The position numbers were made by a program, and so were the translations under genes. Below, piece by piece: positions 1 through 6,874 of a stretch of 38,365 bases of DNA. The stretch is from NCBI GenBank assembly GCA_910588905.1, contig CAJURZ010000021.1:1-38365 (forward strand), read 5' to 3'. Each line of letters opens with the position of its first letter. Positions within the stretch are counted from its first letter, which is position 1. The DNA comes from an uncultured Eggerthellaceae bacterium. GTDB taxonomy: Bacteria > Actinomycetota > Coriobacteriia > Coriobacteriales > Eggerthellaceae. The notes below the pieces were generated by a model that did not search any database, was not told the DNA's origin, and worked only from the letters and a program-made list of their open reading frames with translations.

Positions 1-1026
1 CTTGCCACCTCCATCGCCGTTGGCCTGGTCGTGCTCCCTCCGTTCTATTTCGCCATGCTCGAAGCCCATCGCATAGCGGACCCCGCAACCGACCAGATGC
101 TGGAGACCTTCCAGGTGAGAGGCTGGCGCCGCAGCCTCTTCGTACGCTGGCCCCAAGCAGCCCCCTTCGTGCGCGCTGCTGCACGCACGAGCACGGGCAT
201 GGCCTGGAAGGCAGGGGTCGCCTGCGAGCTCATCGGGCTTCCCACCCTCTCCATCGGGGAGCAGATCTACCTGGGGAAGCTATCACTGGACATGGCATCC
301 ATCGTGGCCTGGACCGTCGTGATCATCGCATTGGGATGGCTCTCAGAGAGGATCGTCGTCGCTGCCGTGGATGCGGCAGCTAAGCTGCCTGCACGCATCC
401 TGGATAGGGAATGCGCCCAGGCTACGCCAACGGACCAAGCGCCCCCGATGCCCTCTGCTGAGGCTGTCATCATCCGTGACGGATGGAGATCCTTTGGCGG
501 TGAGCCCGTGCTGGAAGGCTTCTCCCTTGAGGTGGAGCAGGGCAGCATCGCACGGCTGACCTCGCCGTCGGGTTCAGGCAAGACCACGACCCTTCGCATC
601 ATCGCGCAGCTGGACGCCTTCGATGAGGTCTCCCCTGCCTCGATGCTTCCGACATGCGCTCCGAGCATGGCCTTCCAGGAACCACGCCTCATCGAGAGCC
701 TGAGCGCCCCTCAGAACCTCGCCCTCGTGGCATCCAGCGAACAAGAGCTCGGCTTCGCGCGATACCTTCTGGATGAGCTCATCCCTGAGGAGCCGCTGCT
801 TGAGAGCAAGCCCGTCTCAGCGCTCTCAGGCGGTCAGCGCCGGCGCATCGAGCTGGCACGAGCGCTCGCGCACCCCTCATCGGTCCTCCTATTGGATGAG
901 CCCTTCGCGGGATTGGATGAGGCGAATGCACAGCACGCCGCACAGCTCATCCACGAGCACCGAGCGAACAGGACGCTCATCATCGCCACCCATGACCGCT
1001 CGAACCTCATGAGAGCGGAGGGATGA
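1..1026 (+). CDS. Fused ABC transporter permease-ATPase, 5' end outside window (partial)
   Basis: The reading frame is open from the first base, so the start lies upstream of the window. The first ~130 codons look like the C-terminal half of a binding-protein-dependent permease of the nitrate/sulfonate (SsuC/TauC) type: hydrophobic segments and an EAA-like loop (LETFQVRGWRRSLF, then a hydrophobic AWKAGVACELIG). A linker leads into an ABC ATPase domain from about codon 150. Its motifs are a Walker A-like SPSGSGKT (near 568-591), signature LSGGQ (823-837), Walker B VLLLDEPF (883-906) and an H-loop IIATHD near the end. Oddities: permease and ATPase are one polypeptide, and the first Gly of the Walker A loop is Ser. 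The ATPase part is short (~180 residues), with compressed A-loop/Q-loop spacing. The substrate is not readable; a small oxyanion or organic anion importer is a family-based guess. A palindromic repeat starts 13 bases after the stop. Confidence 0.85.
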   Translation, partial: LATSIAVGLVVLPPFYFAMLEAHRIADPATDQMLETFQVRGWRRSLFVRWPQAAPFVRAAARTSTGMAWKAGVACELIGLPTLSIGEQIYLGKLSLDMASIVAWTVVIIALGWLSERIVVAAVDAAAKLPARILDRECAQATPTDQAPPMPSAEAVIIRDGWRSFGGEPVLEGFSLEVEQGSIARLTSPSGSGKTTTLRIIAQLDAFDEVSPASMLPTCAPSMAFQEPRLIESLSAPQNLALVASSEQELGFARYLLDELIPEEPLLESKPVSALSGGQRRRIELARALAHPSSVLLLDEPFAGLDEANAQHAAQLIHEHRANRTLIIATHDRSNLMRAEG

Positions 1027-1039
1027 TGCAACATGCTCC

Positions 1040-1110
1040 GGGGCGGACCACGGTCCGCCCCTACAGACAACCGGGCACAGGATCCTCGTAGGGGACGAAC
1101 ACGTTCGGCC
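1040..1110. repeat. Pair of GTAGGGG-type palindromic repeats
   Basis: The first palindrome is at 1040-1061 (GGGGCGGACC, two-base centre, GGTCCGCCCC) followed by TAC. After a 23-base spacer comes a second, degenerate one at 1088-1110 (GTAGGGG, then ACGAAC-AC-GTTCGG). The spacer start (CTACAGACAACC) resembles that of the pair at 10093-10162, so both are copies of one composite element. They lie between convergent genes. Confidence 0.7.
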
Positions 1111-1134
1111 AGATTAACGACCACCGAATGCCGC

Positions 1135-1167
1135 AAAAGAAAGACGCCCCGCAGATGCGGGGCGTCT
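1135..1167 (-). terminator. Rho-independent terminator of the membrane molybdoenzyme operon
   Basis: Perfect 10-bp stem GACGCCCCGC/GCGGGGCGTC (1143-1152 with 1157-1166), loop AGAT, followed on the minus strand by TTTCTTTT. It lies about 65 bases past the stop of the NrfD-type gene. Confidence 0.9.
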
Positions 1168-1195
1168 CGTTACAGCTGAGCGAAGCTCGTCTGAG

Positions 1196-1251
1196 CTGAG
1201 ATCCTAGAACAGGTTCTCACCATCTGAGATCCTAGAACAGGTTCTCACCAT
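1196..1251. repeat. Perfect 28-bp tandem duplication spanning a stop codon
   Basis: Bases 1196-1223 and 1224-1251 are identical, each starting CTGAGATCCTAG and ending TTCTCACCAT. The copy at 1224-1251 holds the last codons and TAG stop of the NrfD-type gene. The other copy repeats them just downstream, so the protein is unchanged. Confidence 0.95.
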
Positions 1252-2233
1252 AGGTCCACTTGGTGATGAACTCAGCATCCTTCGGCGGAAGCTTCTTGAA
1301 GTACATATCCTCGCCCGGCAGCGGAGCACGCTCGTCGGAGTTGACCACCATGAAGCGGAGCAACAGGCCACCCAAAAGAACGAGGACGGGGGCGATGACC
1401 GTAGAGCCGATGGTCTCAGGAAGGCCGATGTAGAGCAGTTCGGGGATCACCAGACCCATGGCGATCATACCACCCCAGAAGGCGAAGGCGTAAGAACCAT
1501 GGACCCACTTGTGAGCCACGCGGTTCGCCGTCTTGTTGCCAGCACCCAGGAAGGAGAGCACCATGACCAGGAGGACGACGATCTCGCAGACCACCAGGAT
1601 GACATCCACGAGATGCACGACCTCATGGACGGCATGAGCAGCCAGGAGGTTCATGAGCGCAGCCTCGGTGTAGATGCCCTGAGGGGCAGGCCACCAGCCA
1701 GCGGACAGCGAGATGGCTGCGCAGGCCGTGGAGAGCGCGGACACCGTGAAGAGCACGGGCAGCGCCGGGGTAGCCCAGAAGGCATGGGACTTCAGGGTAG
1801 AGAGGAAGATGCCCGTGTAGAGCATGATGCACGTGCCTGCGATGCCTGCGATGGCGATGTTGAAGGCACGGAACGGTGCGAAGAAGTTCGCGATAGGAGC
1901 GAACCAGTCCCAAGGCACGTAGCTGGCGAACCAGAACAGACCGAAGAACATGCACACCGTGAGGAGGCGAGCACCCCAAGCAAGAACGCTCGTGCTCTTC
2001 ACGAAAGCGCGGTAGAACACCATGGGCTGGCCCAGGTCAGCCACGAGCATCAGGCAACCGAAGCCAAGGGCGACGATGGCCAAGAAGCCCGGCCATGCCA
2101 TGGCCATGGGGACAGCATCTACACCAGGATAGACGCAGAGGGACAGCACGGCGATGAGGCAGAAGATGCCACCGCCCAGTCCGCCTAGGAACAGGTAGGT
2201 TGGGATGGGCCATTTCCAGAAATGTCTTCTCAT
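1232..2233 (-). CDS. NrfD/PsrC-type membrane anchor subunit of molybdoenzyme
   Basis: A 333-residue, strongly hydrophobic protein with about eight to nine membrane spans, starting MRRHFWKWPIPTYLFLGGLG. The GGLGGG patch after a short cytoplasmic start is typical of the NrfD/PsrC/DmsC quinol-interacting family. The C-terminal ~35 residues are polar (ending TKWTYGENLF) and probably cytoplasmic. It is the last gene of a three-gene operon. Its ATG overlaps the stop of the Fe-S subunit gene (ATGA, four bases), which implies translational coupling and equimolar assembly. Expected role: exchange electrons between the menaquinone pool and the Fe-S subunit. No heme ligand set can be assigned from sequence alone. 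The 3' end carries a 28-bp tandem duplication at the stop, then a strong terminator. Confidence 0.93.
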   Translation of the reverse strand: MRRHFWKWPIPTYLFLGGLGGGIFCLIAVLSLCVYPGVDAVPMAMAWPGFLAIVALGFGCLMLVADLGQPMVFYRAFVKSTSVLAWGARLLTVCMFFGLFWFASYVPWDWFAPIANFFAPFRAFNIAIAGIAGTCIMLYTGIFLSTLKSHAFWATPALPVLFTVSALSTACAAISLSAGWWPAPQGIYTEAALMNLLAAHAVHEVVHLVDVILVVCEIVVLLVMVLSFLGAGNKTANRVAHKWVHGSYAFAFWGGMIAMGLVIPELLYIGLPETIGSTVIAPVLVLLGGLLLRFMVVNSDERAPLPGEDMYFKKLPPKDAEFITKWTYGENLF

Positions 2234-2811
2234 CTTACAGTACCTCCCAAATCAGGAATGTAGTAGATCTGCGGGCCGGTGCCCATGTCCTCCAGCAGGC
2301 GGACCGTCTCAACAGAATTGACCAGCTTCGACACCTCGGAGTTCGGATCATCCAGGTCTCCGAAGATGCGGGCCTTCTGATGGCACGTAGCCACGCAGTA
2401 GGGCTGAGCATCAGGGTCCATCTTGCGCTTGTCGCGGCAGAACGTGCACTTGCGGACGAAGCGGTGCAGATGCGGCTGCAGCTTCGACTGGTCGCGCATG
2501 CCATAGGGGCAGGCATTCACGCAAGCGAGGCAAGCCATGCACTTGTCATATTCGATCCAGACCGTGCCGTCCTCATCCTGCTGGCTGGCGCCGGTGGGGC
2601 AGCAAGGCACGCAAGCGGGCTTCTCGCAATGCATGCACAGGGTGGGCGTCCAGTTCCTATGAACGTTGGGCCACTCCCCTTGCACACCCTCGGTCAGCAC
2701 CGGGTTGTACACGATATCCAAGGGCAGCTCGTTCCAGGTGCGGCAGGCTACCGTGCAAGAATGGCAGCCGATGCAGCGACGCTGGTCGATGACCATGCAA
2801 TATCTCGTCAT
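2230..2811 (-). CDS. Four-cluster ferredoxin-type electron transfer subunit (DmsB/PsrB-like)
   Basis: A 193-residue protein with four cysteine groups for [4Fe-4S] clusters: CIGCHSCTVAC near the N-terminus, CMHCEKPACVPCCP, CMACLACVNACP, and a split CTFC...CVATC. This is the usual four-cluster layout of DMSO-reductase-family beta subunits (DmsB, PsrB, NrfC). It has no signal peptide. The gene sits between the catalytic and membrane subunits: its ATG overlaps the upstream TAA by one base (TAATG) and its TGA overlaps the next ATG by four. Role: relay electrons between the NrfD-type anchor and the molybdopterin subunit. Confidence 0.95.
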   Translation of the reverse strand: MTRYCMVIDQRRCIGCHSCTVACRTWNELPLDIVYNPVLTEGVQGEWPNVHRNWTPTLCMHCEKPACVPCCPTGASQQDEDGTVWIEYDKCMACLACVNACPYGMRDQSKLQPHLHRFVRKCTFCRDKRKMDPDAQPYCVATCHQKARIFGDLDDPNSEVSKLVNSVETVRLLEDMGTGPQIYYIPDLGGTVR

Positions 2812-5800
2812 TACTTGACCTCCTCATCTGCCGCAGCCGGGTCAGAAGAAGCCTCGGCCAGCTCTTGAGCCAAAGCGGTATCTCCGGCCTCGGCAGCCTC
2901 AGCTGCAGCGGCGTCCATCTCCACCTGGGTCTCAGCTGCAGCAGCCGCATCGGTGTTCTCCTCAGCAGCGATGGCAGCCTCGTTCACCGGCAGCTCCTCA
3001 TTGCCCGTGATCTGCTCGTAGTTCATGGTGTAGCGCAGACCCGTTTCCATATCCACGAGGCAGTTGTCGTTCGGGTCGTAGGCGTAACCGCGATGCTGAT
3101 CGTAGTAGACGTTATCTTCGATGCCGATGACCCACTGGGTATCCGGGTTGAAGATCTTGCCTTCGCCCTTTGCCCCTTCGAAGGTGGCGTAGCCCTTCTC
3201 CTTATCCCAAACCAGTGCCTGGCCTGAGATCTCATAGGGAGCATCCTGGCCGGGATAGGTGCGGATGCCAGCCACTTCCACGATCTCTTGGCGATCCATT
3301 GTGTACTTCTTGCCAGAGCTCACGTCCACCAGGCAATCCTGGTTGGCATCGTAGCGCCAGCCGGTGTAGGCATCGATGTAGGCCTTGTCCTTCGGGTCGA
3401 TCAGCCAGCCGGATTCATCCAGACGGAAGCCGGTGCCCTTCTGGTAGATCTGGTCATCCTGCCACGTCCAGACATAGCCCTCGGGAACCTCGCGTGTGGG
3501 CTGGGGCTCCTCGAAGGGAATGGGCTCACGGCAGAGCTTCATCTCGGAGGGCATCATGTGGATACCAGGGGTGTCAGCGTTGCCCGGGATGGAGAACTGA
3601 GCATCCTCGGCAGTGAACGATGCGTCCACCTCGCCGCACTTATAGACCTTGCACATGAGACCACGGTTGTTCCAAGAGCCGCCCATGGGATCGCAATCGG
3701 GATCATCCACGCAGGTGAGCGTGTTGACATTGGACTCAAGACAGCCGAACGGGTTGTTCAGGTCAGCAGAGCCATCGCGCTCAGGGAACCACCAGCCGCG
3801 GGGGCACATGACAACGCGCGGATCGACGATGGGCTCAACGCTGGCGCGCATCTTGATGCGGCCACGACGCGTCTCGATCCAGCACCAATCGCTCTGCTCG
3901 ATGCCAAGGCTCTCAGCGAGCTTCGGGTTGATGAAGAAGTACGGATCAGGATAGAGGTAGCGGATAGCCTGCATGTTGAAGTGCTCAGAGTGGTGGTAGG
4001 GCATGAAGCCGCCACCGGTGGTGAGCACGATGGGGTATTCAGCTGCCACTTCCGGAGTGGTGAGCTCGGATTCAGCCATGCCAGTGTAGATGGGCATGCC
4101 CGAGTAACCCAGCTCACGCAGGATGGTGGAATTGCACTCCACCTTGCCTGAAGGGGTCCAGAAGCCACCGTTCTGCTCGTACTTCACCTGATGCAGCGGC
4201 GGGTAGTACATACGAATCATGTCAACGAAGTCGTTGTAGCTCTCGATGGGAAGCCCGATGCCTTCGATGATGTGCCAGTAGGCCTCTTCCTCGGTCTCCC
4301 AGGGCCACATCTCCGGATCCTGCCCGCAGGCCAGACCCAGCTTGCGCCAGAAGACCATGTCCGTGTGGCGGTCGTACTTGGGCTGGATGGCACGGCGGCC
4401 AGCCATGAGAGAGTCCGTAGCACCGTAATGGGTGATGATGGTAGGACGCTCCAGAGCACCCGCAGCCGGGAAGACGTAGTCAGAGAACAGAGCCGTGGGG
4501 GTCATCCAGTAATCGACCGTGACCAGGAACTCCACTTCCTTGAGCGCTGCCAGCACCATCTTCGCGTCACCATAGGAGTTCACCGGATTGGTGGCGTTGC
4601 AGATGAGAGCGCGCACCTTGTAGGGGTCACCGGTGAGGATGGCCTTGAACACGCTGGGGCCGTGGGCCTCGCAGAACCATTCGGTGGGAAGGGTCTTGCC
4701 CCACTTGCGGATGGCGTTATCGGAGATCTTCTGATAGCCAGGCCAGCTGGTCAGCTTGAACTTATTGGAGCCGATCTGCTTCGCCTTCATCTCCTCAGGC
4801 AGGCACTCGTTGGCTTCCATCTCCTCGTCGGTCAGGAAGTTCAGAGCCGGGCCGGGCATGCCGTCGCCACCGGGCACATCCAGGTTGCCGGTGATGGCGC
4901 GGCAGAGCGCCAGGGCATGGCTGGCCGTGGTGGAGGTGGAACCATTCTGATCCCAGGTGCAGCCCCACTGGATGCAGCCAGGCTTGTTCATGGCGTACAT
5001 GCGCGCAGCGTTGCGGATCTGATCCGGCTCCAGCCAGGTGATCTCAGAAGCCCACTCGGGCGAGTAGTCCGCCATATGGCCCATGAGCTCCTCGAAGCCG
5101 TCGCACCACTTGGTGACGAATTCGACGTCATAGAGGCCTTCGAAGATGAGCGTGTGGAGGATGGCCAGGGCCAGCGCCGCGTCAGAACCAGGACGCAGGG
5201 GCAGCCAAAGGTCTGCCTTGGATGCCGTCTCAGAGTAGCGCGGGTCAACGACGATGATCTTGAGACCGTTCATCTGAAGGTCAGTGTAGCCATGCATGCC
5301 GCCCAGCGTGGAGGCCGCCGGGTTCATGCCCCAGAGGATGAGGCTGCGGGCAGCACCCAGATCGGTCTCGAAGGGTGACCAACCAGCTACGCAGGTCTCC
5401 GCCATGAACGTGGGGATCCAGCACAGAAGCGCATTGTGGAACCCGTTCGGCGTGCCGAACTGGTTCAGGAAGCGCCTGCGCGCCCAGTCGTCGGTGCGGG
5501 TGGTGCCACCGGCTGAAGCCACGTACTCGGCACCAGATTCCTGCTTGATCTGGTTCAGCTTGTCGGCAACCTCTTGGATCGCCTGATCGTATGGGATCTG
5601 CTCCCACTTGCCCTCGCCCTTCTCACCGACGCGCTTGAGCGCATGGTTGATGCGGGCCGGGTGATTCACGTGCAGAAGAGCGCTGGTGCCGCGGCAGCAC
5701 AGGCCACCTTGGCTGGAATAATCAGGATCGCCTTCGATCTTGATCACATCCCCATCCTTGACATAGGCAAGGACACCGCAGTTCGCATGGCAGAAGTAGC

Positions 5801-5852
5801 AAAGCGACTTCACCATCTCGACTCCCTCTGCGTGGATATCGATCTCCGCCAT
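2811..5852 (-). CDS. Molybdopterin-dependent oxidoreductase, catalytic subunit with C-terminal repeat extension
   Basis: A 1013-residue DMSO-reductase-superfamily protein. Near the N-terminus are the [4Fe-4S] ligands Cys18, Cys21 and Cys25 (CYFCHANCG) and Cys52/Cys53 (GGLCCRG), followed by the Mo-bisMGD domains (ILWGMNPAAS, VVDPRYSETA) and a C-terminal cap (LTTGGGFMPYHHSEH). Cys144 in HNALLCWIP is the best candidate Mo ligand, by position relative to the Sec/Cys of formate dehydrogenases (inference). There is no twin-arginine leader, so the enzyme is probably cytoplasmic. The core ends near residue 775. The remaining ~230 residues are unusual: two aromatic repeats about 90 residues apart (GWRYDANQDCLVD and GYAYDPNDNCLVD, each followed by a G..YTM segment), then an Ala/Glu-rich tail. 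A good ribosome site (AGGAAGG) precedes the ATG. The substrate is unknown; relatives include catechol dehydroxylases, acetylene hydratase and transhydroxylase. Confidence 0.92.
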   Translation of the reverse strand: MAEIDIHAEGVEMVKSLCYFCHANCGVLAYVKDGDVIKIEGDPDYSSQGGLCCRGTSALLHVNHPARINHALKRVGEKGEGKWEQIPYDQAIQEVADKLNQIKQESGAEYVASAGGTTRTDDWARRRFLNQFGTPNGFHNALLCWIPTFMAETCVAGWSPFETDLGAARSLILWGMNPAASTLGGMHGYTDLQMNGLKIIVVDPRYSETASKADLWLPLRPGSDAALALAILHTLIFEGLYDVEFVTKWCDGFEELMGHMADYSPEWASEITWLEPDQIRNAARMYAMNKPGCIQWGCTWDQNGSTSTTASHALALCRAITGNLDVPGGDGMPGPALNFLTDEEMEANECLPEEMKAKQIGSNKFKLTSWPGYQKISDNAIRKWGKTLPTEWFCEAHGPSVFKAILTGDPYKVRALICNATNPVNSYGDAKMVLAALKEVEFLVTVDYWMTPTALFSDYVFPAAGALERPTIITHYGATDSLMAGRRAIQPKYDRHTDMVFWRKLGLACGQDPEMWPWETEEEAYWHIIEGIGLPIESYNDFVDMIRMYYPPLHQVKYEQNGGFWTPSGKVECNSTILRELGYSGMPIYTGMAESELTTPEVAAEYPIVLTTGGGFMPYHHSEHFNMQAIRYLYPDPYFFINPKLAESLGIEQSDWCWIETRRGRIKMRASVEPIVDPRVVMCPRGWWFPERDGSADLNNPFGCLESNVNTLTCVDDPDCDPMGGSWNNRGLMCKVYKCGEVDASFTAEDAQFSIPGNADTPGIHMMPSEMKLCREPIPFEEPQPTREVPEGYVWTWQDDQIYQKGTGFRLDESGWLIDPKDKAYIDAYTGWRYDANQDCLVDVSSGKKYTMDRQEIVEVAGIRTYPGQDAPYEISGQALVWDKEKGYATFEGAKGEGKIFNPDTQWVIGIEDNVYYDQHRGYAYDPNDNCLVDMETGLRYTMNYEQITGNEELPVNEAAIAAEENTDAAAAAETQVEMDAAAAEAAEAGDTALAQELAEASSDPAAADEEVK

Positions 5853-5924
5853 AAACCTTCCTCTCTACTTCTCTAAACCTTCGCGCTTGCACGCGAATGG
5901 ACAGGCTTCCCCCTGTACTCCTGG

Positions 5925-5948
5925 ATTATAGCGACTCAGCCGTATAAT
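5925..5948. promoter_or_regulatory. Divergent, face-to-face -10 boxes between molybdoenzyme operon and PhnP-like gene
   Basis: ATTATA at 5925-5930 (a TATAAT -10 box on the minus strand) and TATAAT at 5943-5948 (plus strand) form an inverted repeat 12 bases apart. Each is at a plausible distance from its downstream gene. Neither has a good -35 hexamer, so an activator may be needed. Start sites are inferred. Confidence 0.5.
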
Positions 5949-6015
5949 CGGGAGAGGCACCAAAGCGCGTTTCGTTGAAGACGGCAAGCGGCTATGGATA
6001 TCCCGGGAGGCATCA

Positions 6016-6831
6016 ATGGCAGAGCATCTGTTCACATTCATGGGCACCGCGGCGGGCTGTGGCGTACCCTCTTTCTTCTGCGAATGCCCCGCTTGCGAGG
6101 AGGCTCGGGCAGATCCGCGCCTCGCCCGAGGGGACTGCGGCGTGATGGTGCGCAGGGCAGGGCTGCCCGAAGCTAAGACTCCTACCCTGGTGATAGACAC
6201 GCCCCCCGATGCGCGTCATCAGCTGCTTCGCGAAGGTGTGCGCCATGTGGATGAGGCGCTGTTCACCCATTGCCACTATGACCATATAGGGGGTTTGGGA
6301 GAATACGAGTACCTGGTGGCGCTCGTACGCGGCGGAGCGCCGCTTCCCGTGTTCGCCTCCCCCGCTGCACGGGAAGGCATCCTGGCGGAGTTCCACTATA
6401 TGGACTACTGCTTGGGCTTCCAGGACCTTGAGCCGTTTGCAGTGCATGGATTCGACGACGTCCGCTATACGGCACTGCCCGTCACCCACGCGCCGGGCAC
6501 CTATGGCTACCTCATAGAGACCGCTGAGACGTGCTTATTCTATGCATCAGACACCGGGCCACTGCCGCCTAAGACAGCCGATGCCATCCGCGGCGTGGAT
6601 ATCCTGGCCATGGATGCCACCTTCTGGAAGCGCAACTGGAACCCGGATGCCCATCATTCCATTCAGGAATGCATCGAAGAGGGGCTGGCGCTGGACGTGG
6701 GTAAGATATACCTCACCCACATGTGCCTGCACTATGACGAACCCATCACCATGGCCGAGCTGACGGAGTGGCTCAAGCAGTTCGATGGGCGCGTCGAGCC
6801 AGCCATGGACGGTCTGACGATCCCCATTTAG
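6016..6831 (+). CDS. PhnP-like metallo-beta-lactamase-fold hydrolase
   Basis: A 271-residue MBL-fold protein with the metal-binding motif THCHYDHIGG (His85, His87, Asp89, His90), later His in VTHAPGT, and a metal-bridging Asp in YASDTG. The N-terminal CGVPSFFCECPAC (Cys15, Cys22, Cys24, Cys27) matches the extra structural zinc site of PhnP, the phosphoribosyl cyclic phosphodiesterase. A late His (LTHMCLHYDE) could complete it. A cyclic-phosphate or related phosphodiester is therefore the likeliest substrate type. No C-P lyase genes are nearby, so a role in phosphonate use cannot be claimed; tRNA-end or nucleotide processing is equally possible. The ribosome site GGGAGG precedes the ATG. It is divergent from the molybdoenzyme operon and convergent with the flavoprotein gene. 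Confidence 0.85.
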   Translation: MAEHLFTFMGTAAGCGVPSFFCECPACEEARADPRLARGDCGVMVRRAGLPEAKTPTLVIDTPPDARHQLLREGVRHVDEALFTHCHYDHIGGLGEYEYLVALVRGGAPLPVFASPAAREGILAEFHYMDYCLGFQDLEPFAVHGFDDVRYTALPVTHAPGTYGYLIETAETCLFYASDTGPLPPKTADAIRGVDILAMDATFWKRNWNPDAHHSIQECIEEGLALDVGKIYLTHMCLHYDEPITMAELTEWLKQFDGRVEPAMDGLTIPI

Positions 6832-6874
6832 AGGCAACGAGAATGATAGGCTACGTCCCCGCTGTCCGTTCGTC

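Noticed and set aside
4191..5378. Long open frame opposite the membrane-type molybdoenzyme gene
   Set aside because: It is antisense to a clear, motif-rich gene and shows no family resemblance; a product of high GC.
2811..5852. Periplasmic export of the molybdoenzyme by Tat
   Set aside because: No RR motif or hydrophobic leader at the N-terminus; the second molybdoenzyme also lacks one.
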